The notes under the pieces: model-generated
Databases searched by the model: none
Told to the model about the DNA's origin: nothing
The model's input: only the letters and a program-made list of their open reading frames with translations
Position numbers and translations under genes: made by a program
DNA from: Silvibacterium bohemicum
GTDB lineage: Bacteria > Acidobacteriota > Terriglobia > Terriglobales > Acidobacteriaceae
Length of the DNA: 64,000 nt
Reading direction: 5' to 3'
Assembly (NCBI RefSeq): GCF_001006305.1
Contig: NZ_LBHJ01000003.1
Coordinates: 857,709 to 921,708 of the forward strand
Shown here: piece by piece, positions 1 through 9,587 of the stretch
Position numbering within the stretch: the first letter of the stretch is position 1
Layout: the number at the start of each line of letters is the position of its first letter

Positions 1-77
1 CAATTATAGCGCGATAAAGGTCTATATGTTGACCCCAGATGGCGAAGGGAAGTCCGGACTCTCCCGGGGCCGGCCCT

Positions 78-341
78 TTACTCTCGCCGAGTGGGGCGAA
101 GCTTCGGTTTGATGTTCTGGCGGACATGGTAGTCCCCGTCTTTGTTTTCGAGCAGCTTCACAGAGGCGCTCACACCGATTCGAAAGATCATCTCGATCAT
201 GGATTTGTCTTCGAATTCAAGGTCGATGTTGAGCGCTTCTTCCAGCTGGTAGACGTGGATGGACTTGATCGGCTTGCCTTTGGAACGGCCGAGCGGTATC
301 TCTGCGTAGCCGTGACCGAAAGGCACGGGGGTGCTGGACAT
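78..341 (-). CDS. Hypothetical protein, 87 aa
   Basis: A short protein of unknown function. The start ATG is preceded by an AGAGG ribosome-binding site about 6 bases upstream, which supports it being a real gene. It has no signal peptide or membrane segment and shows a mixed acidic/basic composition with a basic C-terminus (KPKLRPTRRE). Its reading runs opposite to the YceI-like gene that follows, so the two are divergently transcribed. I do not recognise the family. Codon use looks ordinary. It could also be a chance open frame, but the ribosome-binding site argues for a gene. Confidence 0.5.
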   Translation of the reverse strand: MSSTPVPFGHGYAEIPLGRSKGKPIKSIHVYQLEEALNIDLEFEDKSMIEMIFRIGVSASVKLLENKDGDYHVRQNIKPKLRPTRRE

Positions 342-638
342 AACGGACCTCTTGAGTTGGACTTTGTAGCTTCAGGCGGGGCTTCGACGCTTGCCACCAA
401 AGGGTGACTTCGAGTCGCGTGGTTTCGGTGAACGCTGAGAGCAACTGATGCCATCGTGGCATTGCTTCGATCAGGAGACTCTGCTTCTGGAGAAATTGGC
501 ATGAGATTTGCAGCAATGCATATAGAGGTTCGTGTCGAGATGAGTTGTTCTGAGACTGAGGGTATCCGCCAACTGCACGGCAAGCCAGAGTCTGTCAGAA
601 CGGACCAACCCCAACTCAGCGAGACGAAAGGGAGATTA

Positions 639-1196
639 ATGACCACCGCCATAGCGAACCCAACCTCCACCGTAGTATGGAAGATCGATCCCGCGCACTC
701 TCAGGCGGATTTTAAGATCCGCCACATGATGATTTCGAACGTAAGAGGTAGTTTCAGCGGGCTCGATGGAACGTTGACCGAGAATACGTCGGACCCCACA
801 CTCAGCCAGATCGACGCTTCGATTGACATCGCAACAGTCAATACGGGCGATCCGAAGCGGGACGAACATCTCAGATCGTCTGATTTCTTTGATGTGCAGA
901 AATACCCGACGATGACCTTCAAGTCCACAAAGGTAGAGAAGAAGGGGGAGGGAGAATACTCCATCACAGGTGATCTGACTCTTCACGGTGTCTCCAGGTC
1001 GGTTGTCTTTGTGGTTGACGGACCTAGCGCACCTGGTAAAGACCCCTATGGCAACATACGCATCGGGCTTTCAGCTTCGACCAAAATCAACCGGAATGAC
1101 TTCGGTCTTTCTTTTAACGCCGTGCTGGAGTCGGGCGGGGTTTTGCTTGGGGAAGAAGTGCAAGTAGATCTGGACGTTCAGTTCATCAAGTCCTGA
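639..1196 (+). CDS. YceI family protein
   Basis: A 185-residue YceI/lipocalin-like protein, a beta-barrel fold that binds long hydrophobic (isoprenoid-type) ligands. Visible family marks are the WKIDPAHSQADFKIRHM opening, VRGSFSGLDG, the middle block with DEHLRSSDFFD and YPTMTFKST, and the late GDLTLHGVSR block. The start at 639 is chosen because AAGGGAG lies just before it; the frame stays open about 180 bases further upstream but without family similarity. No clear signal peptide is present, so it may be cytoplasmic, unlike E. coli YceI. It is followed by a strong inverted repeat shared with the converging SDR gene. The family call is firm; the physiological ligand is not known. Confidence 0.9.
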   Translation: MTTAIANPTSTVVWKIDPAHSQADFKIRHMMISNVRGSFSGLDGTLTENTSDPTLSQIDASIDIATVNTGDPKRDEHLRSSDFFDVQKYPTMTFKSTKVEKKGEGEYSITGDLTLHGVSRSVVFVVDGPSAPGKDPYGNIRIGLSASTKINRNDFGLSFNAVLESGGVLLGEEVQVDLDVQFIKS

Positions 1197-1228
1197 TGGA
1201 AAAGCAGGAATGAATTTATTGAGCCAAA

Positions 1229-1273
1229 CCAATCGATGGGCATCGGCGGTTCGAGATCATGCCCATCGATTGG
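1229..1273. terminator. 15-bp perfect inverted repeat between convergent genes
   Basis: CCAATCGATGGGCAT at 1229-1243 pairs exactly with ATGCCCATCGATTGG at 1259-1273 around a 15-base loop. It sits between the ends of the YceI gene (+) and the SDR gene (-). There is no strong T-run, so it may act as a factor-assisted or bidirectional terminator, or protect the mRNA 3' ends. Confidence 0.5.
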
Positions 1274-1390
1274 CGTTCTTAGGAAGTGTCCCGCCGGAAT
1301 AGCAATGCAGGTTCGCACAGGACTCGGTTTAGAAATTCTCATGCCACGCTGCATCCACCGCATGGGAAGAACATTCCTGGCATCCCTTAT

Positions 1391-2173
1391 TCAAAAACGA
1401 TTATGCTCGGCTCCCAGTGGCGCTCCCGTGATGCCACCATCGACCATCAGCTCAATCGCGTTGACATAGGATGAGTCATCGGAAGCGAGGAAAAGCACAG
1501 CCTTGGCGATCTCTTCGGTCTCGCCAAAGCGGCCCAGCGGGACCATGGACGAGATCAGCTTGATACGCTCAGCTCGTTGCTCGTCAGACAGCGCTGAGCT
1601 TAGGCCGCGGCGCCAGATTGGTGTCTTGATCGGCCCCGGAGAGACCACATTGACACGAATGCCGCGTGGGGCGAGATCCGACGCGATAGCGTTGGCCATC
1701 GAGCGCAAACCGCCCTTGCTGGCCGCATACGCGGCACTGCCGGGCTGGCCTGTGTAACTATGAACGGAACCGTTGAAGATAATTGCTGCGCCATCCCTGA
1801 GCAACGGAGCTGCAGCGTCGACTGTGAAGAAAGCTCCGCTTAGATTGACCTGGATGATTTCTTCAAATACTGCTTCGTCTGTTGCTCCGGTAGGTGTCAC
1901 TCCTGAAAGACCGGCATTCACGAAGACTATGTCGAGACCGCCAAAATCCTTTGTCAACTCATCGAAGAAAGCCTTGCGGCCCACCGCATCGGCGACATCG
2001 ACACGGTAGCCTTTAGCGTTAGATCCCAGCTCGGCGACTGCGCTAGCGAGCGTCTTCTCGTCTCGTCCGGTGATGGCGACCTCGGCTCCTTCTTGAATAA
2101 AGAGCTTCGCCGTAGCGAGTCCGATACCGCTGTTTCCGCCGGTGATGAGGGCTTTCTTGCCCGTAAGTTTCAT
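1391..2173 (-). CDS. SDR family NAD(P)-dependent oxidoreductase
   Basis: A classical short-chain dehydrogenase/reductase of 260 residues. It has the nucleotide-binding TGGNSGIG motif at 11-18, NAG at 86-88, the structural Asn110, and the catalytic Ser136-Tyr149-Lys153 set (YAASK). The C-terminal block with PGPIKTP and the VDGG stretch is typical of FabG-like classical SDRs. Asp or Arg rules for cofactor choice suggest NADP(H) from the TGRD segment after beta-2, but this is inference. A perfect AAGGAGG site precedes the ATG. The substrate cannot be told from sequence. A second SDR of the same type lies at 20144-20878. Confidence 0.9.
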   Translation of the reverse strand: MKLTGKKALITGGNSGIGLATAKLFIQEGAEVAITGRDEKTLASAVAELGSNAKGYRVDVADAVGRKAFFDELTKDFGGLDIVFVNAGLSGVTPTGATDEAVFEEIIQVNLSGAFFTVDAAAPLLRDGAAIIFNGSVHSYTGQPGSAAYAASKGGLRSMANAIASDLAPRGIRVNVVSPGPIKTPIWRRGLSSALSDEQRAERIKLISSMVPLGRFGETEEIAKAVLFLASDDSSYVNAIELMVDGGITGAPLGAEHNRF

Positions 2174-2574
2174 TGCATTACCCTCCTTGTGGGTACATCT
2201 GGGATCGTTCGTGAGGTGGCTCGCGAAGGTGCATTTACGTGATCGCTCATTGCAAATGGCCTGGCTTGTTCACGAAAACACTCCCTTAGTTTCATAAGAC
2301 CGTGCAGCTCGGGACGCGTCGATATGCAGCACTGCAAGTTGTTTGCACAATCCTGCAAAAACGCAAGCTCGCTAACCGGAATGGCATAGCGCCAATTCTC
2401 GCTGCGAGACACAGAAAGATATCCCAAAGCTTGTTGTTGGGAGTGTGGGGCATTTCGACTTGCGCGCCAGATCAATACTTTCGCCGTTGTGATTCGGCTT
2501 CAATCGAATACCCGGAAACTCCGTGCGGTGAGCCAATGAATGACAGCCCGGGTTTCGCCACTGAGAAACAATGA
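2174..2574. other. Intergenic stretch upstream of the SDR gene
   Basis: About 400 bases that should hold the SDR promoter on the minus strand. Open frames exist on both strands, but none has a ribosome-binding site or recognisable protein features. I see no clear operator or repeat here. Confidence 0.4.
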
Positions 2575-2778
2575 CAGGCCGCAGATGCTGTAGTTGGGCA
2601 ATTAGTCGGCAAGCACGAGGGTGATTTCACAGGTCGGATCGAGTTCGTGAGCGCGAAGCCCAGCAGCAATGCGGGGCAAGGGATCGACTCGGTACGGCAG
2701 ACCCGCGACGAAATCAAGCGGCGCATTCTGCAGTTGCAGGCCCAGGAGCAGCTAAGCACGAATACCGTCCCAACATAG
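2575..2778 (+). pseudogene. C-terminal remnant of a conserved protein
   Basis: The forward frame ending with TAG at 2776-2778 reads like true protein: GDFTGRIEFVSAKPSSNAG is followed by a charged helix with RQTRDEIKRRILQLQAQEQ. There is an in-frame stop at 2572-2574 and no plausible start codon or ribosome-binding site, so it is most likely the tail of a gene that lost its front. It lies 51 bases before the transporter gene on the same strand and may once have been cotranscribed with it. I cannot name the family. Confidence 0.4.
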
Positions 2779-2829
2779 GAGCAGGTAAACTTAGCTGTGG
2801 CACAGCTCATCCAGTCCGAAGGACGTGAC

Positions 2830-3444
2830 ATGGCCGAACCTGCGGCCTGCTCGTCACATCCTGGTTCTGCGCACGGGGTTGTTTGGCTTCAGGGCATCAC
2901 GCTGGCGTGGATGCTGGCAGAGTGCGGAGTATCGCTTTACGGAGCTATTTCAGCTCACAGCCCCGCACTGCTATCGTTTGGCGCTGACAGCTTTATAGAG
3001 CTACTGTCCGCAACCGTTGTCCTGCTGGCGATTCTTCCATCCTTCCCACTCACAAGAGACGGTGCCGCACGGTTGGCTGGGATCCTGCTCTTTGTGCTCG
3101 CAGGAGTAGTCGCACTCGTGACTGTTCTTTCACTTCTATACCGTGTCAGGCCTGAGGTGAGTTGCAGCGGGATAGCCATCACGTTTGCTGCACTCATCGT
3201 GATGCCGATTCTTGCCTGGGCAAAACGTAGAACCGCGCAACGGACGAACAATAGAGCGTTGGCCGCGGATGCTGTGCAGTCCGCCACCTGCGCTTATCTC
3301 GCGGCGATAACTCTGGCGGGACTGGCGATCAATGCGGTCTGGCATATTGGTTGGGTGGATTCAACAGCAGCCCTTCTGGCGTTGCCCATTCTGATAGTCG
3401 AAGGACGACGCGCTCTCCGCGGCGAGAGCTGTGGCTGCTGCTGA
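2830..3444 (+). CDS. Cation transporter, CDF-like membrane protein
   Basis: A 204-residue integral membrane protein with about five or six hydrophobic segments. Features match the cation diffusion facilitator superfamily: an early helix with WMLAECGVSLYGAI, then SFGADSFIELLSA (the Asp-bearing metal-site helix) and later AADAVQSATCAYLA, the second Asp-bearing helix. It lacks the usual cytoplasmic C-terminal domain, ending instead in GESCGCC, a short Cys-rich tail that could bind a soft metal. The start at 2830 follows GAAGGA by six bases; a GTG at 2797 is an alternative. It converges on the CusA gene, so a role in heavy-metal handling fits both sequence and context. Confidence 0.7.
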   Translation: MAEPAACSSHPGSAHGVVWLQGITLAWMLAECGVSLYGAISAHSPALLSFGADSFIELLSATVVLLAILPSFPLTRDGAARLAGILLFVLAGVVALVTVLSLLYRVRPEVSCSGIAITFAALIVMPILAWAKRRTAQRTNNRALAADAVQSATCAYLAAITLAGLAINAVWHIGWVDSTAALLALPILIVEGRRALRGESCGCC

Positions 3445-3465
3445 ACCCACAACGGCAGGTACCTC

Positions 3466-6400
3466 TCATCCGCTGATGCCAGAGTCTTGATTCCGTGGCT
3501 GTAGATGTCCTTTACGCAATGCCCGTTCCTTCATCATGACGAAGAAGACAGGCACCAAAATCAGGACGTGTATGGTGGACGTGATCATGCCACCAACGAT
3601 AGGTGCGGCGATCGGCTTCATCACATCCGAGCCGATGCCGGATTCCCAGAGGATCGGGACCAGACTGGCCAGAACGGCGCAGACTGTCATCAGCTTCGGC
3701 CGCAAACGATGAACAGCGCCTTCAATGGCCGCAGCCTCCACATCAGCATTGGTTAACGGCCCTCCGGCTTGCAGCTTGTGTTCGAGAGCCTCATGCAGGT
3801 AAACAACCATGACCACCCCGGTTTCTACCGCGATTCCAAAGAGCGCGATGTACCCGACCGCAACGGCTACGCTGAAGTTGTAGTGAAGAAACCATTGCAG
3901 CAGCAATCCGCCACTCATCGCATAGATGGTTGGGAAGATGAGGACGAGCGCTTCGGCGACTGAGTGAAAGACCAGGTACAGTAACAGGAAGATCACGAAG
4001 AAGACCACCGGAAGAATCAGTTGCAGTCTTTGTTTGGCACGTAGTTCGAGTTCATATTCTCCTGACCATTGGAAGGTGTAATTTGCTGGCAATGCGAGTT
4101 TGTCGTGAATGAGTTTGTTTGCCTGTGCGACGAAGCCTCCGTAATCGGAGTTCTTGAGATCGATGTAGATGTATCCGGTTAGTGCACCATCTTCGTCCCG
4201 GATCATGGCTGGACCGTGCGTGAAGGAGATCTTCGCTACTTGCCCCAGCGGAATCTGTGCTCCGGATGGAGTGGCGATCAGAACGCCACGCATCTTATCG
4301 ACGTTGTCACGGAAGTCTCTCTGGTAGCGGACATTGATTGGGTAGCGTTCGCGGCCCTCGATGTTTTCGGCGATATTCTGGCCTCCGATGCCGGATGAAA
4401 CCGCTGTCTGAACATCCGCTATCGTGAGGCCATAGCGGGCCGCCTCCTCTCTCTTGACCTCAACATTGACATAAAAGCCCTGCGCGACCTTTTCAGCAAA
4501 GACGGATCGCACTTGCGGGAGTCCAGACAGAACGGTCTGAAGCTGCGAGGCAAGTTGCTGAATGCCATCGACATTCGGTCCTTGCACCTTCATGCCCAGC
4601 GGTGTCTTGATGCCAGTTAACTCCATGTCCAGGCGGTTTTCGACCGGGCTGGTCCAGGTGTTCGAGAGCCCCGGAATCTGGAGCTTCTCATCCATCTGCT
4701 GAATGAGCTTTTCGTAGGTCATCCCAGAGGGCCATTGCTCGCGTGGTTTGAGCATGATCGTCGTGTCATACATATCAAGTGGCGCATTGTCGGTAGCGCT
4801 GTCCGAACGACCGACAGCGCCGAATACGCTGGCAACTTCAGGGAAGCCGCGAAGGACGCGGTCCTGTTGTTGCAGGAGCACCTTCGCCTGCTCAATGGAG
4901 ATACCGGGAAGAGCTGTCGGCATATACAGCGTGGAACCTTCAAAGAGAGCCGGCATGAACTGGCTGCCCAGACGGGTTGCAAGTGGAAACGTGACCAACA
5001 GAAAGATCAGGTTGACCACAATCGTGAGCCAGCGATGTCGGAGGCAGAATTTCAGGATCGGCAGGTAGATTGCCTGCGTGACCCGTGAGATCGGGTTTGC
5101 ATTCTCCGGCTTGAGTCGCCCTCGAATCAGCATCACCATCAGGACCGGCACGAGCGTGATAGCAAGGATGGAGGAGGAGCCCACCGCTAGGGTCTTGGTC
5201 CATGCCAGCGGACGGAACATGCGTCCTTCCTGCGCTTCGAGAAGGAAGACCGGCATGAAGGAAACGACGATGATAATCAGCGAAAAGAAGAGTGCCGGGC
5301 CAACCTGCTTGGCCGAGTTGATAAGAATGGTGCGCCGCTCCGGCTCCGTTACCGGGCTCGCATCGTTTTCCTGTCTTTCCGACAGATGGCGATAGCCGTT
5401 TTCGACCATCACAATCGACGCATCGACAAGCACTCCAACGGCCAGGGCGATGCCGCCCAGCGACATGATGTTCGAGCTTACGCCCAGCCAGTACATGGGG
5501 ATGAAAGACATCAACACCGCGATAGGCAAAGCGATAATTGCGATGAGCGCGGATCGGAAATGAAACAGGAAGATGATGATGACGAGGCTGACGATAATGG
5601 CTTCTTCGGTCAAATCACGCTGGAGCGTTTTGATCGAAGCCTCGATTAATTCGGAGCGATCGTAGCCCGTCATGATCTGGACGCCTGGCGGAAGTGACGG
5701 TGCAATCTCGCGAAGCTTCTGCTTCACTCCGTTGATGACGTTCAGTGCGTTCATGCCCTGGCGCATGACGATGATCCCGCCGACAGTTTCCCCATCTCCA
5801 TGCCACTCGGCAACCCCTTCGCGGATATCCGGGCCGAAGCTCACCGTTCCCAGATCGCGTATCAGGATAGGCGTTCCATTCTTGCTGCCGACGGCCACGG
5901 TTGCGAGATCATCCAGCGATCGCAGGTAGCCGAGGCCGCGAATCATGTAGTCTGCGCCACTCAGGTTGAGAACGCGACCGCCGACTTCGTTCGTGCTCAT
6001 CTTGACTTTGTCGATGACGGTAGAGAGCGGAATGCCATAGGCAAGCAGTTTGTTTGGATCGAGCTGTACCTGATACTGCTTGACGAAGCCGCCGATGCTG
6101 GCGACCTCCGCGACTCCGGGTACAGTTTCGAGGGCATAGCGCAGATGCCAGTCCTGCAAACTGCGCAGGTCGGCGAGACTGTGTTTACCGCTTTTATCGA
6201 CGATTGCGTACTCATAGACCCAACCTGCGCCTGTCGCATCGGGTCCGATGGAAGGATGCACATTCTCTGGCAAACGCCCGCTGATGTGTTGCAGATACTC
6301 GACGACACGCGAACGTGCCCAATAGAGATCTGTACCGTCTTCAAAAACGACATAGACGTAGGAGTCGCCCAGCATGGTCTGCGCGCGTACGGCTTTAACA

Positions 6401-6633
6401 TGCGGGGCAGCGAGCAGACTGGTGACGATCGGATAGGTCACCTGGTCTTCGATGACATCGGGCGGCTCACCTGCCCAGCCCGTATGAACGATCACCTGTA
6501 CGTCCGAGATGTCCGGTAGTGCGTCCAGCGGTACATGCTGCAGTGACCAGATGCCGGCAAGTGTGAGTAGCAATACTCCGGTAAAGACAATGAAGCGATT
6601 GCGGGCGCAAACGTCGATAATTCTGGAAAGCAT
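3466..6633 (-). CDS. cusA: CusA/CzcA-type heavy-metal RND efflux pump
   Basis: A 1055-residue inner-membrane RND transporter of the heavy-metal efflux group, exporting metal ions through the envelope using the proton gradient. It has the RND architecture: TM1 near 15-30, a large periplasmic loop, the TM2-6 bundle from about 335, and a second half repeating this. The TM4 segment GVLVDASIVMVENGY carries the proton-relay Asp. The second porter region has ENRLDMELTGIKTPLGMKV, close to Cu/Ag (Cus) members, and Met-rich patches, so Cu(I)/Ag(I) is the likeliest substrate; a CzcA-like divalent metal pump is the alternative. Its ATG overlaps the adaptor stop codon by one base, indicating coupled translation in an outer membrane protein-adaptor-pump operon. 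Confidence 0.92.
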   Translation of the reverse strand: MLSRIIDVCARNRFIVFTGVLLLTLAGIWSLQHVPLDALPDISDVQVIVHTGWAGEPPDVIEDQVTYPIVTSLLAAPHVKAVRAQTMLGDSYVYVVFEDGTDLYWARSRVVEYLQHISGRLPENVHPSIGPDATGAGWVYEYAIVDKSGKHSLADLRSLQDWHLRYALETVPGVAEVASIGGFVKQYQVQLDPNKLLAYGIPLSTVIDKVKMSTNEVGGRVLNLSGADYMIRGLGYLRSLDDLATVAVGSKNGTPILIRDLGTVSFGPDIREGVAEWHGDGETVGGIIVMRQGMNALNVINGVKQKLREIAPSLPPGVQIMTGYDRSELIEASIKTLQRDLTEEAIIVSLVIIIFLFHFRSALIAIIALPIAVLMSFIPMYWLGVSSNIMSLGGIALAVGVLVDASIVMVENGYRHLSERQENDASPVTEPERRTILINSAKQVGPALFFSLIIIVVSFMPVFLLEAQEGRMFRPLAWTKTLAVGSSSILAITLVPVLMVMLIRGRLKPENANPISRVTQAIYLPILKFCLRHRWLTIVVNLIFLLVTFPLATRLGSQFMPALFEGSTLYMPTALPGISIEQAKVLLQQQDRVLRGFPEVASVFGAVGRSDSATDNAPLDMYDTTIMLKPREQWPSGMTYEKLIQQMDEKLQIPGLSNTWTSPVENRLDMELTGIKTPLGMKVQGPNVDGIQQLASQLQTVLSGLPQVRSVFAEKVAQGFYVNVEVKREEAARYGLTIADVQTAVSSGIGGQNIAENIEGRERYPINVRYQRDFRDNVDKMRGVLIATPSGAQIPLGQVAKISFTHGPAMIRDEDGALTGYIYIDLKNSDYGGFVAQANKLIHDKLALPANYTFQWSGEYELELRAKQRLQLILPVVFFVIFLLLYLVFHSVAEALVLIFPTIYAMSGGLLLQWFLHYNFSVAVAVGYIALFGIAVETGVVMVVYLHEALEHKLQAGGPLTNADVEAAAIEGAVHRLRPKLMTVCAVLASLVPILWESGIGSDVMKPIAAPIVGGMITSTIHVLILVPVFFVMMKERALRKGHLQPRNQDSGISG

Positions 6634-8231
6634 TACATGCCTCCTGTTGCGTTCACGCGCAATTGTTTCGTTGCGATCACCTGACCGTTTTTCTGGGCCG
6701 ATATGGTGACCTGATATGTCCCGCCCGTGCTTAGCGAACCGCTACCTTCATACATGCCGTTGCCTTTATCGGTGAGCTTGGTGTTTGTGTTCATCGCTGA
6801 CATACCCATCGCCGGCATAGCCGCCATATAGAACGTGACGGAAACGTCAGCTCCGATGGCAGGCTTTCCATCTACGCCTGTGAGCTTTACGCGAAAAAGG
6901 TTGCTGCCTTTTTGCGGCGGGTTGGGATCGGTGGTGAAGTCGATGTTTGCCTGTGCAGCAGCAGGTGCATTCGCTGTTGAGGAACTTCCTCCGGCACCGG
7001 GCGCAGGTGGTACGAAGGAACCCGCCGCAGCCTGGAGCTGACTTTCTGAGTCGATGAGGAAGCTGGCTGATGTCACGATTGATTCGTGAGCCTTAAGCCC
7101 CTTGAGCACTACAAAGTCATCCCCAACGCGGGGACCGATTGCGATCTCTCTTGGCTCGAGGCTGCCGTTTCCGTGATTGAGGAACACCAGTTGCCGCGTG
7201 CCGGATTGAAAGACAGCCGACGCAGGAACAATGAGCTGACGTCCCAGGTTTGTTTTTAGATCGACATTCACGAACATGCCCGGTTTCAGCTTGAGTCCCG
7301 GATTTGCCATTGCCAGCCGCACACGAACTGTGCGCGTCGCCATATCCACCTGTGGCAGGATCTCCTCGATCTGACCTGAGAACGTGCGACCCAAATAGGA
7401 GTCGACAGTGATCTGCGCCATATCTCCAGGTTTTATGCGGCCTATGTCATCCTGGAAAACCTGGGCGTAAACCCACACACGCGACAGATCGGCGACGGTA
7501 TAGAGCTTGGTCGAGGGTTCGGCATACATATTGGGCAGAGCATTTCGTTCGGTGATGTATCCCTCGACTGGCGAGTTGATGGTGAGGTCGGTGACAGGTT
7601 TGCCGGTTTCCTTGAGCTTTGCGATTTCACTTTCGGGTATGTCCCATTGCTGCAGCCGCTGTTCTGCCGCGACCGAAAGCGTAGCCGCACCATCCGCAAC
7701 GCCATCGATCGTGCTTGTGCTCATAGTCTTTTGGTTCTGCCGCGCAAGCAGATATTCCTGTTGTGTCGCCACAAGGTCAGGGCTGTAGATGGTGAAGAGT
7801 GGCTCGCCTTTTCTCACGTATTGATAAGTGGCATTGGCAAACACCTTGCGGATGTAGCCGGGAAAGCGCACCTGTACATAGGAGACAAGACGCTCATTGA
7901 TGTCTACCGTGCCAGTCGCTCGGATGTCGTCGCTCAGTTGCTTGTATTCGACCGTGCCGGTCTGCACGCCAATACTCTGCATCCTCTCGGGCGTGAGCTG
8001 TACGGGAACCAGCGGAGCATCCATCTTCATATTTGGCATATCCGACATGGATGGCTTTGGCTCGTCCGCAGTAGCAGGCGGGCCAGAGGCAACGGGCTGC
8101 ATCTCCCCGGAGGGCGGCGTCTTCATTGCAGTTGGCTGTTTGATCGCGTGAGTGCGGTATGCCCATATCCCTGCAATCGCTGCCAGGACGATGATCCAAA
8201 CGAGTGAGGTCCTCAAGATGTATTTGTTCAT
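6633..8231 (-). CDS. cusB: CusB-type periplasmic adaptor with extra C-terminal domain
   Basis: Membrane-fusion protein of 532 residues linking the RND pump to the outer membrane channel. It begins with a membrane anchor (residues 6-25), a Pro-rich linker, and a Met-rich segment with DMPNMKMD that matches the CusB metal-binding type. The barrel-hairpin-lipoyl core follows (YIRKVFAN, LFTIYSPDLVATQQEYL, VEGYITER). After a Pro/Ala linker near 415-435 there is an additional domain of about 95 residues that resembles YtkA/FixH-like beta-sandwich domains and holds a second Met cluster (AAMPAMGMSAMNTN). It overlaps the TolC gene by four bases. Metal handover from the Met clusters to the pump is inferred from CusB. 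Confidence 0.9.
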   Translation of the reverse strand: MNKYILRTSLVWIIVLAAIAGIWAYRTHAIKQPTAMKTPPSGEMQPVASGPPATADEPKPSMSDMPNMKMDAPLVPVQLTPERMQSIGVQTGTVEYKQLSDDIRATGTVDINERLVSYVQVRFPGYIRKVFANATYQYVRKGEPLFTIYSPDLVATQQEYLLARQNQKTMSTSTIDGVADGAATLSVAAEQRLQQWDIPESEIAKLKETGKPVTDLTINSPVEGYITERNALPNMYAEPSTKLYTVADLSRVWVYAQVFQDDIGRIKPGDMAQITVDSYLGRTFSGQIEEILPQVDMATRTVRVRLAMANPGLKLKPGMFVNVDLKTNLGRQLIVPASAVFQSGTRQLVFLNHGNGSLEPREIAIGPRVGDDFVVLKGLKAHESIVTSASFLIDSESQLQAAAGSFVPPAPGAGGSSSTANAPAAAQANIDFTTDPNPPQKGSNLFRVKLTGVDGKPAIGADVSVTFYMAAMPAMGMSAMNTNTKLTDKGNGMYEGSGSLSTGGTYQVTISAQKNGQVIATKQLRVNATGGM

Positions 8232-9487
8232 CGCAGTGTCGCTCCTGTCAGAGTTTCGAGATGGGCCAAAGCAGCTTCGTGATCCACGAGGGTCTCTGCG
8301 TATTCGAGCTTCAGACTCAAAAGGTCGGTGAAGTACGAGAGGACGTGAATAAACGGCTCACGGTTCGACGCGTAGGCACTCAACGTTGCCCGGTATGCCG
8401 CATCGGACTGGGGGACCAGACCCTCCCGGTACTCCTTCAACAACTCCTCATCGCTCGTCGCTTTGACATACTCCTGCTGAACATCTGCAAGTTGCTGTTG
8501 CAGATGTCCATTAAGTGTCTGTTGCGACTCGGAGCGCTTATCCGTGGCCTCTGCGATCTCTGCATCGACACGCTTCTTGCGAGGAAAGCGCACATCGAAG
8601 GTGAACATGTAATAGTCCCGATACTTGCGGTCGGTGTTCTCGTAGAGATAGCCAACCTCGAAGTCCGGCTTGCCCTCGCGCTTAGCGGATGCTACCTGAG
8701 CGTCCTGCTTCCGAATGGAGCTCGCATCGACCTGAATCTGGGGGTTGTTCTGCCGAACCATCACAAGAAGCTCCTCGGAGGTTCGTTGGAGTGGAGTAAC
8801 GGTCAGGTCTTCCGTAACGATGTCCGGCGATGCCTGGTCCCGGCTGAGCAGGCCTTTGAGGTGGGCCTGTATCTGCCCCATTTGCTGGTGGTGCATGGTG
8901 ATCTCTTTCACGATCTTCGTCCGGTTCACCTGCGCCTGCAGGACATCCTGCTGCATTCCCTGGCCGACTTGATAGTGGGCCGTTGCGTCCTGAATGAGTT
9001 GGTCAAGCACGGTCTCGTTCTGTCGCAGGATGCCAAGCGTCTGTTGCAGATAAGCGAGTTGAAGGTAGTCGGTCTTCACCGCATCAGCAATGCCGGTCTT
9101 CGTGACTTCTAGTTCAGCTTGTTTCGTATCGGCATCGCGTTCGGCTACTGCGCCTCGCAAGCCCAGTTTCCCTGGATAGGGAAGCTCCTGTGACGCTCCG
9201 ACGCCGATGTAGGCAAAGTCGCTGTTGGTGTACCCCGCAAACGGCTTCGGACTGCCCACACTGAACTGTTGGTACGTAAATTTCGGGTCAGGCAACGTAG
9301 TCACCTGTGGTGCCATTTGCCTGGCGGCCCGCACGCCGTAATTGGCAGCGGTGATCTGTGGGTTGTTTGCCCCTGCCTCAGCTAAAAGCTGGGACAAAGG
9401 CGTGGGCGTGCTCGCCGCCTGCGTCTGCCCGAAAGCAGAAAACGCGGTGGTCAGCACGAGCGTGGCGGTCAAAGTGACCATGCTCAT
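8228..9487 (-). CDS. TolC family outer membrane efflux protein
   Basis: A 419-residue outer membrane channel of the TolC/CusC type. It has an N-terminal signal peptide (about 1-24, ending FGQTQA), then the repeat pattern of long amphipathic helices (for example the AERDADTKQAELEVTKTG stretch and LQLAYLQQTLGIL) and beta strands that form the trimeric barrel and tunnel. It is the first gene of the CusC-B-A set and overlaps the adaptor by four bases. A weak GGAG ribosome-binding site precedes the ATG. No lipoprotein Cys is visible, unlike E. coli CusC. Role: exit duct for the metal efflux complex. Confidence 0.88.
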   Translation of the reverse strand: MSMVTLTATLVLTTAFSAFGQTQAASTPTPLSQLLAEAGANNPQITAANYGVRAARQMAPQVTTLPDPKFTYQQFSVGSPKPFAGYTNSDFAYIGVGASQELPYPGKLGLRGAVAERDADTKQAELEVTKTGIADAVKTDYLQLAYLQQTLGILRQNETVLDQLIQDATAHYQVGQGMQQDVLQAQVNRTKIVKEITMHHQQMGQIQAHLKGLLSRDQASPDIVTEDLTVTPLQRTSEELLVMVRQNNPQIQVDASSIRKQDAQVASAKREGKPDFEVGYLYENTDRKYRDYYMFTFDVRFPRKKRVDAEIAEATDKRSESQQTLNGHLQQQLADVQQEYVKATSDEELLKEYREGLVPQSDAAYRATLSAYASNREPFIHVLSYFTDLLSLKLEYAETLVDHEAALAHLETLTGATLR

Positions 9488-9587
9488 ACAGAAACTCCAA
9501 TCTCAAAGGCAGTTCAAAGCGTTCGCCGGAATACGAGCGCACGAGTGTGCGACCGGCAAAGGTTAGAGTGCTTGGGAGGAGGAGCGG

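Noticed and set aside
5800-6519. A 239-residue plus-strand frame
   Set aside because: Antisense to the CusA gene; no ribosome-binding site and no family features.
8204-9112. A 302-residue plus-strand frame
   Set aside because: It is the complement of the TolC-family gene, which has a signal peptide and family structure.
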